Source of the DNA: Aeromonas bivalvium | GTDB taxonomy: Bacteria; Pseudomonadota; Gammaproteobacteria; Enterobacterales; Aeromonadaceae | Reading direction: 5' to 3' | Length of the DNA stretch: 42,515 nucleotides | Assembly (NCBI RefSeq): GCF_000819765.1 | Contig: NZ_CDBT01000016.1 | Span: 59,524 to 102,038 of the forward strand | In this document: positions 8,833 through 17,914 of the stretch, in pieces | Layout of the letters: every line of letters starts with the position of its first letter | Position numbering within the stretch: the first letter of the stretch is position 1 | Position numbers and translations under genes: made by a program | Notes under the pieces: generated by a model | What the model was told of the DNA's origin: nothing | The model's database searches: none | The model's input: only the letters and a program-made list of their open reading frames with translations

Positions 8833-9187
8833 ATTTGTGGTACTCCTTCTTCAGGTCATTCACCTTGGCCAGGTGCTCACGGGCCTTGGCCTCGTCACCC
8901 GCCTTGAGGGCAGCCAGGCTGGCATCCAGCTCGCTCTGCACCTCGGTGAGGCCCTCCAGAAACTTCTCTTTCTTGGCCGTCGGCATCTGGCGTGTCTTGG
9001 CTTCATCGATCTCGGCGCGCATCTGGTTGATGTGTTTCTCCATGGTGGCCGGATCGCTCGCCTTGGTGGCCTGCTTGTAGTTGAAGCCCATCTTCTTCAT
9101 CGGCTGCTCCAGATCACCTGCCAGGGCGGGCAGGGTGAAGAGGCCGAACATCAGCGGCAGCAGCAGGGGGCGAACGGTATTCAACAT
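8813..9187 (-). CDS. cybC: Soluble periplasmic cytochrome b562
   Basis: A 124-residue secreted four-helix-bundle haem protein. Residues 1-23 form a signal peptide (hydrophobic LLLPLMFGLF, cleavage after ALA). The mature protein starts GDLEQPM, placing Met30 in line with the axial methionine of E. coli cytochrome b562. The C-terminal LKKEYHKY places His117 at the axial histidine. Both ligands are therefore kept. The middle is helical and charged (KKMGFNYKQ, MRAEIDEAK). A GGAGAT ribosome binding site precedes the ATG. The downstream membrane cytochrome gene overlaps its 3' end. Its physiological electron partner is unknown even in E. coli. Confidence 0.87.
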   Translation of the reverse strand: MLNTVRPLLLPLMFGLFTLPALAGDLEQPMKKMGFNYKQATKASDPATMEKHINQMRAEIDEAKTRQMPTAKKEKFLEGLTEVQSELDASLAALKAGDEAKAREHLAKVNDLKKEYHKYAKQKG

Positions 9188-9401
9188 GGGATCTCCTTAT
9201 TCGATAACGACATGCGTAGGTTGCAATTGAACCCTGGTTTGGGTTCTTACCCTGCATGATGCCATGAGGTACCGTGAACCGTTTGTGAATAGTTGGTTTT
9301 TTTGTGACAAAAGGTGACAGGGGGTTAACAGGGTGGCACGACTTGCCGGCAGTGGCGTGCGCCTGGGTGGGGACGACACGCCCTGAATACAGGACAGTAA
9401 G

Positions 9402-9421
9402 AAGGGCCCGCTGGGGCCCTT
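9402..9421 (-). terminator. Probable terminator of the amylase gene
   Basis: AAGGGCCC and GGGCCCTT (9402-9409 and 9414-9421) form an 8-bp stem 51 nt past the amylase stop codon. Only a short CTT follows on the minus strand, so it is a weak terminator by sequence. Confidence 0.5.
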
Positions 9422-9472
9422 TGTCATGGTGGCGCATTGGCATCCTGCGCCCGGAAGCATGGCTGCGCCCTG

Positions 9473-12046
9473 TTACTGGGGGGTCAGGCTGTAGGCGAGG
9501 CTCTGGTCATGGAAACGCACCAGATGAAGCCCGGTTGCCTGGGTGCCTATGTCTGCGCCGCCCGGCTCGGCGGTGCCGTCCCCATTGCTGTCACCATAGC
9601 CCTGGGTCCAGTCTCCCTTGACGTCGAACTTGAAGCGTTGGCCGCCGTTGGTATCGCCAGCGCCGGTAAAGTCGACGCTGGCCTGCCACAGATGGTCGCC
9701 GACCAGGGTCATGGTCGTGTTGCCCCAGCCGTTGACAGTGCCCCGCAGGTTGAGCGTGGGGAAGGTGCTGGCGAAGCCGCCGATCGGGCTCAGGCTGTAT
9801 TGCAGGGTCAGATCGTTGAAGCGCACCCGATACTGGCCGCTGACCGTGGTCAGTATGTCGGCGCCCCCCTGTTCGGCCACGCCGTCCTTGTTGGTGTCGC
9901 CGTAGTTCTGGGTCCAGTCCCCCTTGACGTCGAACTTGAAGCGCTGGTTGGTCTGACCGTCGAAGGTGACCAAGGCTTCCCACTGATTGTCGGCGATCAG
10001 CGTCATGGCAAGGGATCCCCAGGCATTGGGGGTGCCGCGGAAGTTCAGGGTGGGCAATACGCTGGCGTAGGTGCCGTTGTCGTCGGTGACGGTCACGGTG
10101 GCGCTGGCACTGGCGGTCAACCCTTCCGCATCGGTCACGGTGACCGTCACTGTATGGGTACCCGGGGTATCGAACCGGACTGTCTCCGTAGGGGCGCTGC
10201 CCCCGCTGGACCAGCTGTAGCCCACCACGCCGCCGTCATCGCTGGAAGCGGAGGCATCGAACACCACGCTCTCCCCCGCCTTGACGTTGAGGGTTTTGGG
10301 GGAGAGGACGGCGACCGGCGCCTGGTTGCTGGTGAGGGGGGTGACCGTGTAGCGCAGATCGCTCTCGCTCAGGGTGATGCGGTAGCTGCCCGCCCCGCTG
10401 ACCAGGATATCCTTGCTGCTGCCCTTGTCGGCGATGCCATCCCCTTCGTTGTCGCCGTAGTGCTCGGCCCAGTTGCCGAAGACGTCGAACTTGAAGCGCT
10501 GGGCACCGGTGGCGTGACCGTTGCCGGTCAGGGTGAGGGTGGCGGACCAGACACGGTTGGCATCGACGGTCATGGGGGTGTTGCCCCAGGCGTTGTGGGT
10601 GCCGCGCAGGTTCATGCTGCTGAACTTGTTGCCCGGCAGGACGGAACCGCCACAGGGGCTGGCCTTGGTGCAACCGGCGATGATGGCGGCCGCCTTCATG
10701 GCGGGGACGTTCAGGCTGGCCTTGCCGCTGCCGTCGACGGTGACATAGCCGCCGCTGCAGTAGTCATTGCCCCCCAGCAGGTTGCAGTACTCGCCGGCCG
10801 GCAGTCCGGTCTGCACCGAGGCCACCAGGCTGCCGCTCTCGTTGTTGATGGCGACGAAGCCCTTGTCACCGCGACTGAAGGCTATCTGGTTGTTGCCGTT
10901 GTCCCACCAGTTGCTGACGGGCTGGCCTTCGGTCCGGTTGTGGAACAGGGCCATGTTCATGATGGTCGGTCGGCGCTGTTCGCAGTTCCACTGGCTGTCC
11001 GTGCAGGGCGTGCTGCCCGGCGCCCCCTTGTCGGTTTCATAGGTGCCCATGTTTTCGAAGCGATAGCCCGACATCACCTGCTTCCAGCCATAGGGCCAGG
11101 CCATCATGAAGGTGTTGGCCAGATCGTAGCGGGCGCCGCTCATGAAGGTGAGCATGCCGCCACCGCCGTGGCCCCGCTCGCGGTCGTGGTTGACCACGAA
11201 GACGAAGGCCTTGTTGGAGGGGAGCAGGCCCCAGCTCTCCCCCAGGGTCTTGAGGTGCTTGATCTGGCCGTTGAAGTTGGCGGCGAGATCCGTGCCGTAC
11301 TTGAACTCGGTGACGGTGTCGACATAGGTGTAGCGGCCCGGCTGGATGTCGGGGGACTCGCCGCCTGCGCCTATCACCTCCAGGTAGGCCCTGGGGCTGC
11401 CCGCCTTGTCGAGGATCGCCTTCACATCGGCGGGGGGCATGTGCTTGGCCGCATCGATGCGAAAGCCCGCCACGCCCCAGCCGAGCAGGGTCTTCATGTA
11501 GTCGGCTATCTGATCCTGCACATAGGGGGACTCCGTCTTCAGATCCGGCATGCCGTAGAGGGCGCCGTTCCAGACGTTGTTGCTGTCGCCGTAGTTGCTG
11601 ATGTCACCGTTGTGGTGAAAGTCGTTGTAACCGAACTGGGGATACTGGAACTGGCCCGAGTGATAGCTGCCACCGCCGGTGGCGGTGCCCGAGCCCGATG
11701 CCAGCTGGTTGAAGACGGCGTCGGCGTAGACCTTGACCCCGGCCGCGTTGCAGCGGGCTACCATGCTCCTGAGCTCTGCCTCGCTGCCGCCGAAGCTGTT
11801 GAAATTCTTGAAGCTGACCGGTTGATAGACGGTCCACCAGACCTGGCTGCCCTGTTTGTGCTCGGCAGGCGGGGTGATCTGGACGCCGCCGAACCCCTTG
11901 GGCCCGAGCACGGTCTCGCACTCGTTGGCGATGTCGTTGAACTTCCATTGGAACAGGTGAACCATGACTCCTTCGGCGCTGGCAGTGTGGCTGAAAGAGC
12001 CGAGTGCCGCCGCCAGCAGGGCGGTTCGAAACAGTGTGCTGTGCAT
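9473..12046 (-). CDS. Secreted alpha-amylase with three repeated C-terminal modules and a PKD domain
   Basis: An 857-residue secreted glycoside hydrolase of family 13, hydrolysing alpha-1,4 bonds in starch. Residues 1-24 form a signal peptide (cleavage after ASA). The catalytic barrel spans about 25-380: R196 and nucleophile D198 in GFRIDAAKH, acid/base E223 in AYLEV, and transition-state D288 in VVNHD. The pattern resembles the animal-type, chloride-dependent subfamily. A beta domain ends near 460. Three homologous modules of about 90 residues follow (474-570, 664-753, 762-855), sharing LNxRGTxNxWG and RFKFDVxGxW..YGD motifs. A PKD domain (575-655) lies between the first and second. The modules are probably starch-binding. 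Many Aeromonas amylases are much shorter. Confidence 0.93.
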   Translation of the reverse strand: MHSTLFRTALLAAALGSFSHTASAEGVMVHLFQWKFNDIANECETVLGPKGFGGVQITPPAEHKQGSQVWWTVYQPVSFKNFNSFGGSEAELRSMVARCNAAGVKVYADAVFNQLASGSGTATGGGSYHSGQFQYPQFGYNDFHHNGDISNYGDSNNVWNGALYGMPDLKTESPYVQDQIADYMKTLLGWGVAGFRIDAAKHMPPADVKAILDKAGSPRAYLEVIGAGGESPDIQPGRYTYVDTVTEFKYGTDLAANFNGQIKHLKTLGESWGLLPSNKAFVFVVNHDRERGHGGGGMLTFMSGARYDLANTFMMAWPYGWKQVMSGYRFENMGTYETDKGAPGSTPCTDSQWNCEQRRPTIMNMALFHNRTEGQPVSNWWDNGNNQIAFSRGDKGFVAINNESGSLVASVQTGLPAGEYCNLLGGNDYCSGGYVTVDGSGKASLNVPAMKAAAIIAGCTKASPCGGSVLPGNKFSSMNLRGTHNAWGNTPMTVDANRVWSATLTLTGNGHATGAQRFKFDVFGNWAEHYGDNEGDGIADKGSSKDILVSGAGSYRITLSESDLRYTVTPLTSNQAPVAVLSPKTLNVKAGESVVFDASASSDDGGVVGYSWSSGGSAPTETVRFDTPGTHTVTVTVTDAEGLTASASATVTVTDDNGTYASVLPTLNFRGTPNAWGSLAMTLIADNQWEALVTFDGQTNQRFKFDVKGDWTQNYGDTNKDGVAEQGGADILTTVSGQYRVRFNDLTLQYSLSPIGGFASTFPTLNLRGTVNGWGNTTMTLVGDHLWQASVDFTGAGDTNGGQRFKFDVKGDWTQGYGDSNGDGTAEPGGADIGTQATGLHLVRFHDQSLAYSLTPQ
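9482..10627 (-). repeat. Three homologous modules in the amylase C terminus
   Basis: Module 1 is encoded by 10337-10627, module 2 by 9788-10057 and module 3 by 9482-9763; a PKD domain lies at 10082-10324. Modules 2 and 3 are the most similar, sharing RFKFDVKGDWTQ and GGADI almost identically, which points to a more recent duplication. Confidence 0.85.
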
Positions 12047-12269
12047 GACGATTTTCCCTTCGATCTTGTTATTGGCTTGTCACAGTCGTTTGTCGAACGG
12101 ACATCGAACCATCCTCGTTCGAGTAATCAGCATTGATGAAATAGCGGGGCGTGAAAATAGAAAGGAGGGAATAAGTTGAGAAGTGTGAGTGAAAATGCTT
12201 TCAACGGCAGAGAAGATCCGCGATCCGGTGACAAAGCCTGAAAGCGGTTTCTTGAGGGGCGACAGGAGG
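12047..12269. other. Gene-free region upstream of the amylase gene
   Basis: About 220 bp between the amylase start and the purD terminator. It must hold the amylase promoter, but I could not identify convincing -35/-10 boxes or a MalT or CRP site by eye. A GGAGGG stretch at 12164-12169 is on the wrong strand to be its ribosome binding site. Confidence 0.4.
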
Positions 12270-12302
12270 AAAAATGGAAGGGCCCGCAGCGGCGGGCCCT
12301 TC
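12270..12302 (-). terminator. Terminator of the purHD operon
   Basis: On the minus strand GAAGGGCCCGC and GCGGGCCCTTC (12277-12287 and 12292-12302) form an 11-bp stem with a 4-nt loop, followed by CATTTTTCC. It is 12 nt past the purD stop. Confidence 0.9.
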
Positions 12303-12313
12303 GGGGATGGCGG

Positions 12314-13603
<1,290 letters not shown>

Positions 13604-13639
13604 GTCTGGGCTCTCGAATAGGGATCAGGGTCGGATCCG

Positions 13640-13663
13640 AGAGGGCTGCCTGGGCAGCCCTCT
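13640..13663 (-). other. Intercistronic hairpin between purH and purD
   Basis: AGAGGGCTGC (13640-13649) and GCAGCCCTCT (13654-13663) form a perfect 10-bp stem with a 4-nt loop. No T-run follows on the minus strand, so it looks like an mRNA-stability or processing element rather than a terminator. Confidence 0.55.
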
Positions 13664-13671
13664 TCTGATGA

Positions 13672-15264
13672 TCAGTGGCGGAAGTGGCGCATGCCGGTGA
13701 ACACCATGCACATGCCGTGTTCGTCGGCGGCGTCGATCACCTCGCTGTCGCGCATGGAGCCACCGGGCTGGATGACGCAGGAGATGCCCGCGGCGGCGGC
13801 GGCATCGATACCGTCGCGGAACGGGAAGAAGGCGTCGGAGGCCATGACGGAACCCGCCACAGTCAGCCCCTCATCGGCCGCCTTGATGCCGGCTATCTTG
13901 GCCGAGTAGACGCGGCTCATCTGGCCGGCGCCCACGCCTATGGTCTGACCGTCCTTGGCGTAGACGATGGCGTTGGACTTGACGAACTTGGCCACCTTCC
14001 AGCAGAACAGCAGGTCTTTGAGCTCGGCTTCGGTCGGCTGGCGCTTGCTGACCACGGTCAGATCCCCCAGGGTGACCATGCCGTGATCCCGCTCCTGCAC
14101 CAGCAGGCCGCCGTTGACGCGCTTGAGGTCAAACCCTTGCGCCGGCGCCGTCCACTGGCCGCACTCGAGCAGACGCACGTTCTGCTTGGCGGCCACGGCG
14201 TCGCGGGCGGCCTGGCTGATGCTGGGGGCGATGATCACCTCGACGAACTGGCGCTCGACGATGGCGGCGGCGGTGGCGCCATCCAGTTCGCGGTTGAAGG
14301 CGATGATGCCGCCAAAGGCCGAGGTGGGGTCGGTCTGGTAGGCGCGATCGTAGGCAGCCAGCAGGTCGTCACCGATGGCGACGCCGCAGGGATTGGCGTG
14401 CTTGACGATGACGCAGGCCGGTTCGCTGAATTCCTTCACGCACTCCAGCGCCGCGTCTGTGTCGGCGATGTTGTTGTAGGAGAGGGCCTTGCCCTGCAGT
14501 TGGATGGCGCTTGCCACCGAGCCCGGCGCAGCCTGCTCTTCGGCATAGAAGGCGGCGGCCTGGTGGCTGTTCTCGCCGTAGCGCATGTCCTGCTTCTTGA
14601 TGAACTGGGCGTTGAAGGTGCGCGGGAAGCGGGACTCCTCGTCGCCCTCCTTGTTGTCGCCGTAGGAGGGCACCAGGGTGCCGAAGTAGTTGGCGATCAT
14701 GCCGTCGTAGGCGGCGGTGTGCTCGAAGGCGGCAATGGCCAGATCGAATCGGGTGGCAAGGGTCAGGCTGTTGCCGTTGCCATCCATCTCGGCGATGACG
14801 CGCGCGTAATCGGCCGCCTTGACGACGATGGTGACGTCCTTGTGGTTCTTGGCGGCGGAGCGCACCATGGTCGGGCCGCCGATGTCGATGTTCTCGACGG
14901 CGTCAGCCAGGGTGCAACCGGGCTTGGCCACGGTAGCGGCGAAGGGATAGAGGTTGACGACGACCATGTCGATGGGGGAGATAGCGTGCTGGGCCATGAT
15001 GGCGTCATCCTGGTCGCGACGGCCGAGGATGCCACCGTGAACCTTGGGATGCAGGGTCTTGACCCGGCCGTCCATCATCTCGGGGAATCCGGTGTAGTCG
15101 GAGACCTCGGTCACCGGCAGGCCGGCGTCGGCCAGCAGCTTGGCGGTGCCGCCCGTCGAGAGCAGAGCCACGCCGCGCTCGTTGAGTGCCTTGGCAAATT
15201 CCAGTATGCCGGTCTTGTCAGAAACACTCAGCAGTGCACGGCGAATGGGCCTGGCTTGTTCCAT
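13672..15264 (-). CDS. purH: Bifunctional AICAR transformylase / IMP cyclohydrolase PurH
   Basis: PurH carries out the last two steps of IMP synthesis: formylation of AICAR with 10-formyl-THF, then ring closure. From the ATG at 15264 it has 530 residues and begins [20 protein letters not shown], matching the conserved N terminus. An in-frame upstream extension to 15519 is not conserved. The N-terminal cyclohydrolase domain carries STGGTAKLL and [14 protein letters not shown]. The transformylase domain contains the substrate-binding [10 protein letters not shown] (the His-Asn-Pro region) and SDAFFPFRD. First gene of the purHD operon, with a leader of about 165 nt that contains a strong hairpin. 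Confidence 0.97.
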   Translation of the reverse strand: MEQARPIRRALLSVSDKTGILEFAKALNERGVALLSTGGTAKLLADAGLPVTEVSDYTGFPEMMDGRVKTLHPKVHGGILGRRDQDDAIMAQHAISPIDMVVVNLYPFAATVAKPGCTLADAVENIDIGGPTMVRSAAKNHKDVTIVVKAADYARVIAEMDGNGNSLTLATRFDLAIAAFEHTAAYDGMIANYFGTLVPSYGDNKEGDEESRFPRTFNAQFIKKQDMRYGENSHQAAAFYAEEQAAPGSVASAIQLQGKALSYNNIADTDAALECVKEFSEPACVIVKHANPCGVAIGDDLLAAYDRAYQTDPTSAFGGIIAFNRELDGATAAAIVERQFVEVIIAPSISQAARDAVAAKQNVRLLECGQWTAPAQGFDLKRVNGGLLVQERDHGMVTLGDLTVVSKRQPTEAELKDLLFCWKVAKFVKSNAIVYAKDGQTIGVGAGQMSRVYSAKIAGIKAADEGLTVAGSVMASDAFFPFRDGIDAAAAAGISCVIQPGGSMRDSEVIDAADEHGMCMVFTGMRHFRH

Positions 15265-15361
15265 CACTCTATCGTCCTCAGGGTGCGGGGACTTCCATGC
15301 AGGCTGTGTAAGCACCATGACACAGAGAGTCCCCAAATAAATGGATGTGGGGGTATTTCGC

Positions 15362-15396
15362 AAACCACTCTGGGCCCGGCGGGGCAAGAGTGGTTT
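15362..15396 (-). ncRNA. Stable hairpin in the purH 5' leader
   Basis: AAACCACTC pairs perfectly with GAGTGGTTT (15388-15396 and 15362-15370 on the plus strand). An inner GCCC/GGGC helix closes a CGCC loop, and a short internal loop (TT opposite CCA) lies between them. It lies about 100 nt before the purH start codon and has no T-run, so it is a leader structure of unknown function rather than a clear terminator. It does not match a purine riboswitch as far as I can see. Confidence 0.45.
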
Positions 15397-15437
15397 AGGA
15401 AATGCCCGCTTGGTGCGGCGCTCTCTTGTGGGCGCGT

Positions 15438-15540
15438 ATTCTACACAAAAAATGTGAGCCGTGGTGGATTTTTTGTCGCGGCAACCCCTTGTGCCACAAG
15501 GGGCTAAACGTTTTTCCATGGCTTTTTGGTAAACGTTTTT
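15438..15540 (-). promoter_or_regulatory. purH promoter and upstream repeats
   Basis: The minus strand reads TGTGTAGAATACGCGCCC. This is an extended -10 (TAGAAT at 15438-15443) with a GC-rich discriminator; no good -35 is visible. Upstream lie a 19-bp palindrome, CCCCTTGTG and CACAAGGGG around one central base (15485-15503), and two direct repeats TAAACGTTTTT (plus strand 15505-15515 and 15530-15540) spaced 25 bp. The AAACGTTT core equals the centre of the PurR operator consensus, but the outer positions match poorly. Confidence 0.4.
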
Positions 15541-15719
15541 ATTTTTAGTGAGTTAGGGGTAAAAGCCGAGGCGGCCAGGGTGCTCCCATGTTGTTTCTGG
15601 CCCTTGGCTGGCAATTTGGCGGCAAAGGCGGGATAGTGACAAGGTTTGGCTTCAAATGGATTTTTTGAGGGCCTGGGTTCATGACATCGGTCGATGGGGG
15701 CCGGATTGAGGGGGGAGAC

Positions 15720-16160
15720 ATGTACCGGATTGGAGAGCTGGCCAAGGCATGCGGGGTCAAGGCCGACACCCTGAGGTTTTACGAAAAAAGCGGGCTGATC
15801 GCCCCCAGCATCCGCAACGAGTCCGGCTATCGGCTCTATGGCGAGCAGGACAGGCGGCGGCTGGAATTCATCATCCGCGCCAAGTCGGTGGGCTTCTCCC
15901 TGATGGACATAGGGGAGTTGCTCAACCTCGATACCAACAAGGCCAAGGTGACCTGCCAGGAGGTAAAGGCGGTGGCCGATGCCAAGCTGGTACAGGTGGA
16001 GCAGAAGATATTGGAGCTGACCCGTTTTCGGGAGAACCTGAAGGCGCTGTCCGACATCTGCTGCGGCGGCCCCCGCTCGGCCCAGCACTGCGCCATCCTC
16101 GAGACCCTGGAGTCCGGCGCCCCTTCCCGCCACGAGCATCATGATCATCGCCATGAATAG
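15720..16160 (+). CDS. zntR: MerR-family zinc-responsive regulator ZntR
   Basis: A 146-residue MerR-family metalloregulator that in E. coli activates the zinc/cadmium/lead exporter zntA by DNA distortion. From the ATG at 15720 it begins MYRIGELAKACGV, as in ZntR. The helix-turn-helix and YEKSGLI wing are intact, followed by the dimerisation helix. Cys79, Cys114, Cys115 and Cys124 occupy the E. coli zinc-site positions, but position 119, a His in E. coli, is Arg, with a His at 123 instead. The tail SRHEHHDHRHE is His-rich. A terminator and arfA follow; zntR next to arfA is also found in E. coli. No zntA is in the window. Confidence 0.88.
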   Translation: MYRIGELAKACGVKADTLRFYEKSGLIAPSIRNESGYRLYGEQDRRRLEFIIRAKSVGFSLMDIGELLNLDTNKAKVTCQEVKAVADAKLVQVEQKILELTRFRENLKALSDICCGGPRSAQHCAILETLESGAPSRHEHHDHRHE

Positions 16161-16194
16161 GGCCGAGGGGGTAGGGGCAGCCCCCTTGCCCCGG

Positions 16195-16226
16195 CGGCGA
16201 TTCGGTGACAGAATCGCCGGGTTTTT
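16195..16226 (+). terminator. Terminator of zntR
   Basis: CGGCGATTC (16195-16203) and GAATCGCCG (16211-16219) form a perfect 9-bp stem with a 7-nt loop, followed by GG and TTTTT (16222-16226). Confidence 0.88.
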
Positions 16227-16305
16227 GACCGGTTCGGGTTGCCGGGCGCGGCCTGCCGAGGCCGCCTCAACCCCTTGATGAAGAGAGTGACAGTGAGGAG
16301 CCATC

Positions 16306-16545
16306 ATGGCCAGGAAGAAGAAGGATGACGTCATCATGGCGTCTGTGATGACAACCCGGGAGCCGGGTTATGCCCATCAAAGGGGCGAGATCAAGGATAA
16401 CCACCTGCAGGCGCTGCTGACGGATCCGCTGTTTCGCAGCCGGGTCGAGCCGAGCAGGAAGGGCAAGGGGAGCTACCAGCGCAAGGCCAAGCACGGCAAG
16501 CGGTGGGAGCCCGGTCAGCAGCAGAGGGTAAGCGTCTGCTGCTGA
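16306..16545 (+). CDS. arfA: Alternative ribosome-rescue factor ArfA
   Basis: ArfA rescues ribosomes stalled on nonstop mRNA by recruiting release factor RF2, as a back-up to tmRNA. The 79-residue protein contains the family core [22 protein letters not shown] and [13 protein letters not shown]. It carries about 15 to 20 extra N-terminal residues compared with E. coli ArfA. The ATG at 16306 has a GAGGAG ribosome binding site. The last codons and the TGA stop lie inside a perfect 11-bp hairpin (16515-16545). In E. coli a similar structure is cut by RNase III, giving a nonstop message whose product is degraded through tmRNA, so ArfA accumulates only when tmRNA fails. The same control is inferred here. 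Confidence 0.9.
   Translation: MARKKKDDVIMASVMTTREPGYAHQRGEIKDNHLQALLTDPLFRSRVEPSRKGKGSYQRKAKHGKRWEPGQQQRVSVCC
16515..16545 (+). promoter_or_regulatory. RNase III-type hairpin covering the arfA stop codon
   Basis: TCAGCAGCAGA (16515-16525) pairs perfectly with TCTGCTGCTGA (16535-16545) around a 9-nt loop. The TGA stop is the last three bases of the 3' arm. Cleavage or termination within it would remove the stop codon from the message. Confidence 0.7.
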
Positions 16546-16573
16546 GCGGGTTTCTGCCGGCCAAGTGGGCCAG

Positions 16574-16608
16574 ATGACAAAGGGGCGCCATCGGCGCCCC
16601 TTTGTCAT
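16574..16608. terminator. Bidirectional terminator between arfA and hemW
   Basis: A perfect 16-bp stem (16574-16589 with 16593-16608) and 3-nt ATC loop. The arms end in CCCCTTTGTCAT in both orientations, so it can serve both convergent genes. Confidence 0.85.
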
Positions 16609-16635
16609 GGTGAAGGAGGAAGGCGCCAAGCCGCC

Positions 16636-17781
16636 TCACTCATCCATAAAGAGCTCGAGCAGCACGTTGAGGTAACGATGGCCCAGGGCCGTCAGTTGCC
16701 AGTGATCCCCGTGATCGTCGATCAGCTCCTTGCTGTGGGCGATGTCGAGCATGGTCTCGACCCGCTCCAGGGGCAGACCGGTATAGGCTTCGAACTCCCA
16801 CTTGGGCACGGGCTCGAACAGGCGGAAGCGGTTCATGAAGTATTCCAGCGGCAGATCCGCCGCCTCCACCTGCCACTGGCTGTCGAGATAGTCCCGCGCC
16901 GGATCCAGATAGCCCTTGGGGTGTTTGACCTTGGCGCTGCGCAGCACCCGCTGTCCCGCCAGATCCGTCACCTTGCCATGGGCGCCGCAGCCTATCCCCA
17001 AGTAGTCGCCAAAGCGCCAGTAGTTGAGGTTGTGGTGGCACTGGTAACCCTCCCTGGCATAGGCCGATATCTCGTACTGGCGATAGCCCCGGGCGGTGAG
17101 CAGGGCATGGCCCCGCTCATAGATGTCCCACAGGATGTCGTCATCGGGCAGAGTGGGCGGCTTGGAGGCAAACGCCGTGTTCGGCTCTATGGTGAGCTGA
17201 TACCAGGAGAGATGGGGCGGCGCGCAGTCGATGGCCTGCTGCAGATCATAGAGGGCATCGTCCAGGCTCTGATCCGGCAAGCCGTGCATCAGATCCAGGT
17301 TGAAGGTGGGAAGTTTGATGGCGTGGGCCAGGGCGGCGGCCTTGCGCGCCTCCTCGGGGCCGTGGATGCGACCGAGCCGGGTCAATTTGTCCTGCTGGAA
17401 GCTCTGCACCCCGATGGAGATGCGGTTGATGCCGGCCCGCTGGAAGCCGGCGAACTTGTCCGCCTCCACAGTGCCGGGGTTGGCTTCCATGGTGATCTCG
17501 CAGTTCGCCATCAGGGGAATGCGGGCTCGTACCCCGTCAAGCAGCGCCTGCATTGCCTCGACACTCAATAGACTCGGCGTCCCTCCGCCGATAAAGATGG
17601 AGGAGAGCGCCCGGCCCTGGGCCCACTTCAGATCCTTGCTCAGGTCCTCCAGCAGGGCGGCCACATATTCCATGTGCGGCAGCGCCCCCTTCTGGGCATG
17701 GGAGTTGAAGTCGCAATAGGGGCACTTCTGGACGCACCAGGGCACATGGATATAAAGGGAGAGGGGCGGCAGTTGCAGCAT
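16636..17781 (-). CDS. hemW: Radical SAM haem chaperone HemW
   Basis: HemW (YggW) is a radical SAM protein related to coproporphyrinogen III dehydrogenase HemN but believed to act as a haem chaperone. From the ATG at 17781 it has 381 residues; a TTG start at 17799 is much less likely. The 4Fe-4S cluster motif is CVQKCPYC at residues 16-23, followed by the F of the HemW-type CxxxCxxC arrangement. IFIGGGTPS and EANPGT are the SAM-binding motifs, and the HemN C-terminal domain fills the last 130 residues. It lies just downstream of rdgB, as in E. coli (yggV-yggW). Confidence 0.94.
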   Translation of the reverse strand: MLQLPPLSLYIHVPWCVQKCPYCDFNSHAQKGALPHMEYVAALLEDLSKDLKWAQGRALSSIFIGGGTPSLLSVEAMQALLDGVRARIPLMANCEITMEANPGTVEADKFAGFQRAGINRISIGVQSFQQDKLTRLGRIHGPEEARKAAALAHAIKLPTFNLDLMHGLPDQSLDDALYDLQQAIDCAPPHLSWYQLTIEPNTAFASKPPTLPDDDILWDIYERGHALLTARGYRQYEISAYAREGYQCHHNLNYWRFGDYLGIGCGAHGKVTDLAGQRVLRSAKVKHPKGYLDPARDYLDSQWQVEAADLPLEYFMNRFRLFEPVPKWEFEAYTGLPLERVETMLDIAHSKELIDDHGDHWQLTALGHRYLNVLLELFMDE

Positions 17782-17864
17782 GGGATTTCCACTGTTCAAA
17801 CATCAAAAGGGGTCGGGTTGCCCGGGTTGCCGATGACAACGGGCCGGGGCGCCGCGAACGAAAC

Positions 17865-17881
17865 GGGGGCCGATGGCCCCC
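17865..17881 (-). terminator. Hairpin between rdgB and hemW
   Basis: GGGGGCC and GGCCCCC form a 7-bp stem with a 3-nt loop, followed on the minus strand by GTTTCGTT. It is a weak terminator or attenuator between the two genes. Confidence 0.45.
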
Positions 17882-17914
17882 ATTGTAGATGACAACGCGG
17901 CGAGAGACAGCGCT

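Larger units (their letters stand above)
15265..15719. other. Gene-free region between divergent purH and zntR
   Basis: This 455-bp region holds, from the purH side, a leader hairpin (15362-15396), an extended -10 promoter (15438-15443), a 19-bp palindrome (15485-15503) and two 11-bp direct repeats (15505-15515, 15530-15540), listed separately. The zntR-proximal part (15541-15719) has no element I can assign, except a purine-rich ribosome binding site directly before zntR. Confidence 0.6.

Noticed and set aside
9437..12136. Very long open frame opposite the amylase gene
   Set aside because: It is a GC-rich antisense frame of a clearly real gene, with low-complexity composition and no recognisable domain.
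12047..12269. MalT or CRP site upstream of the amylase gene
   Set aside because: No sequence matched either consensus well enough.
13675..15507. Long open frame opposite purH
   Set aside because: Shadow of purH, with no family features.
15505..15540. Certain PurR operator at the AAACGTTT repeats
   Set aside because: Only the central eight bases fit; outer positions mismatch and the location is far upstream of the promoter, so it is kept only as a tentative element.
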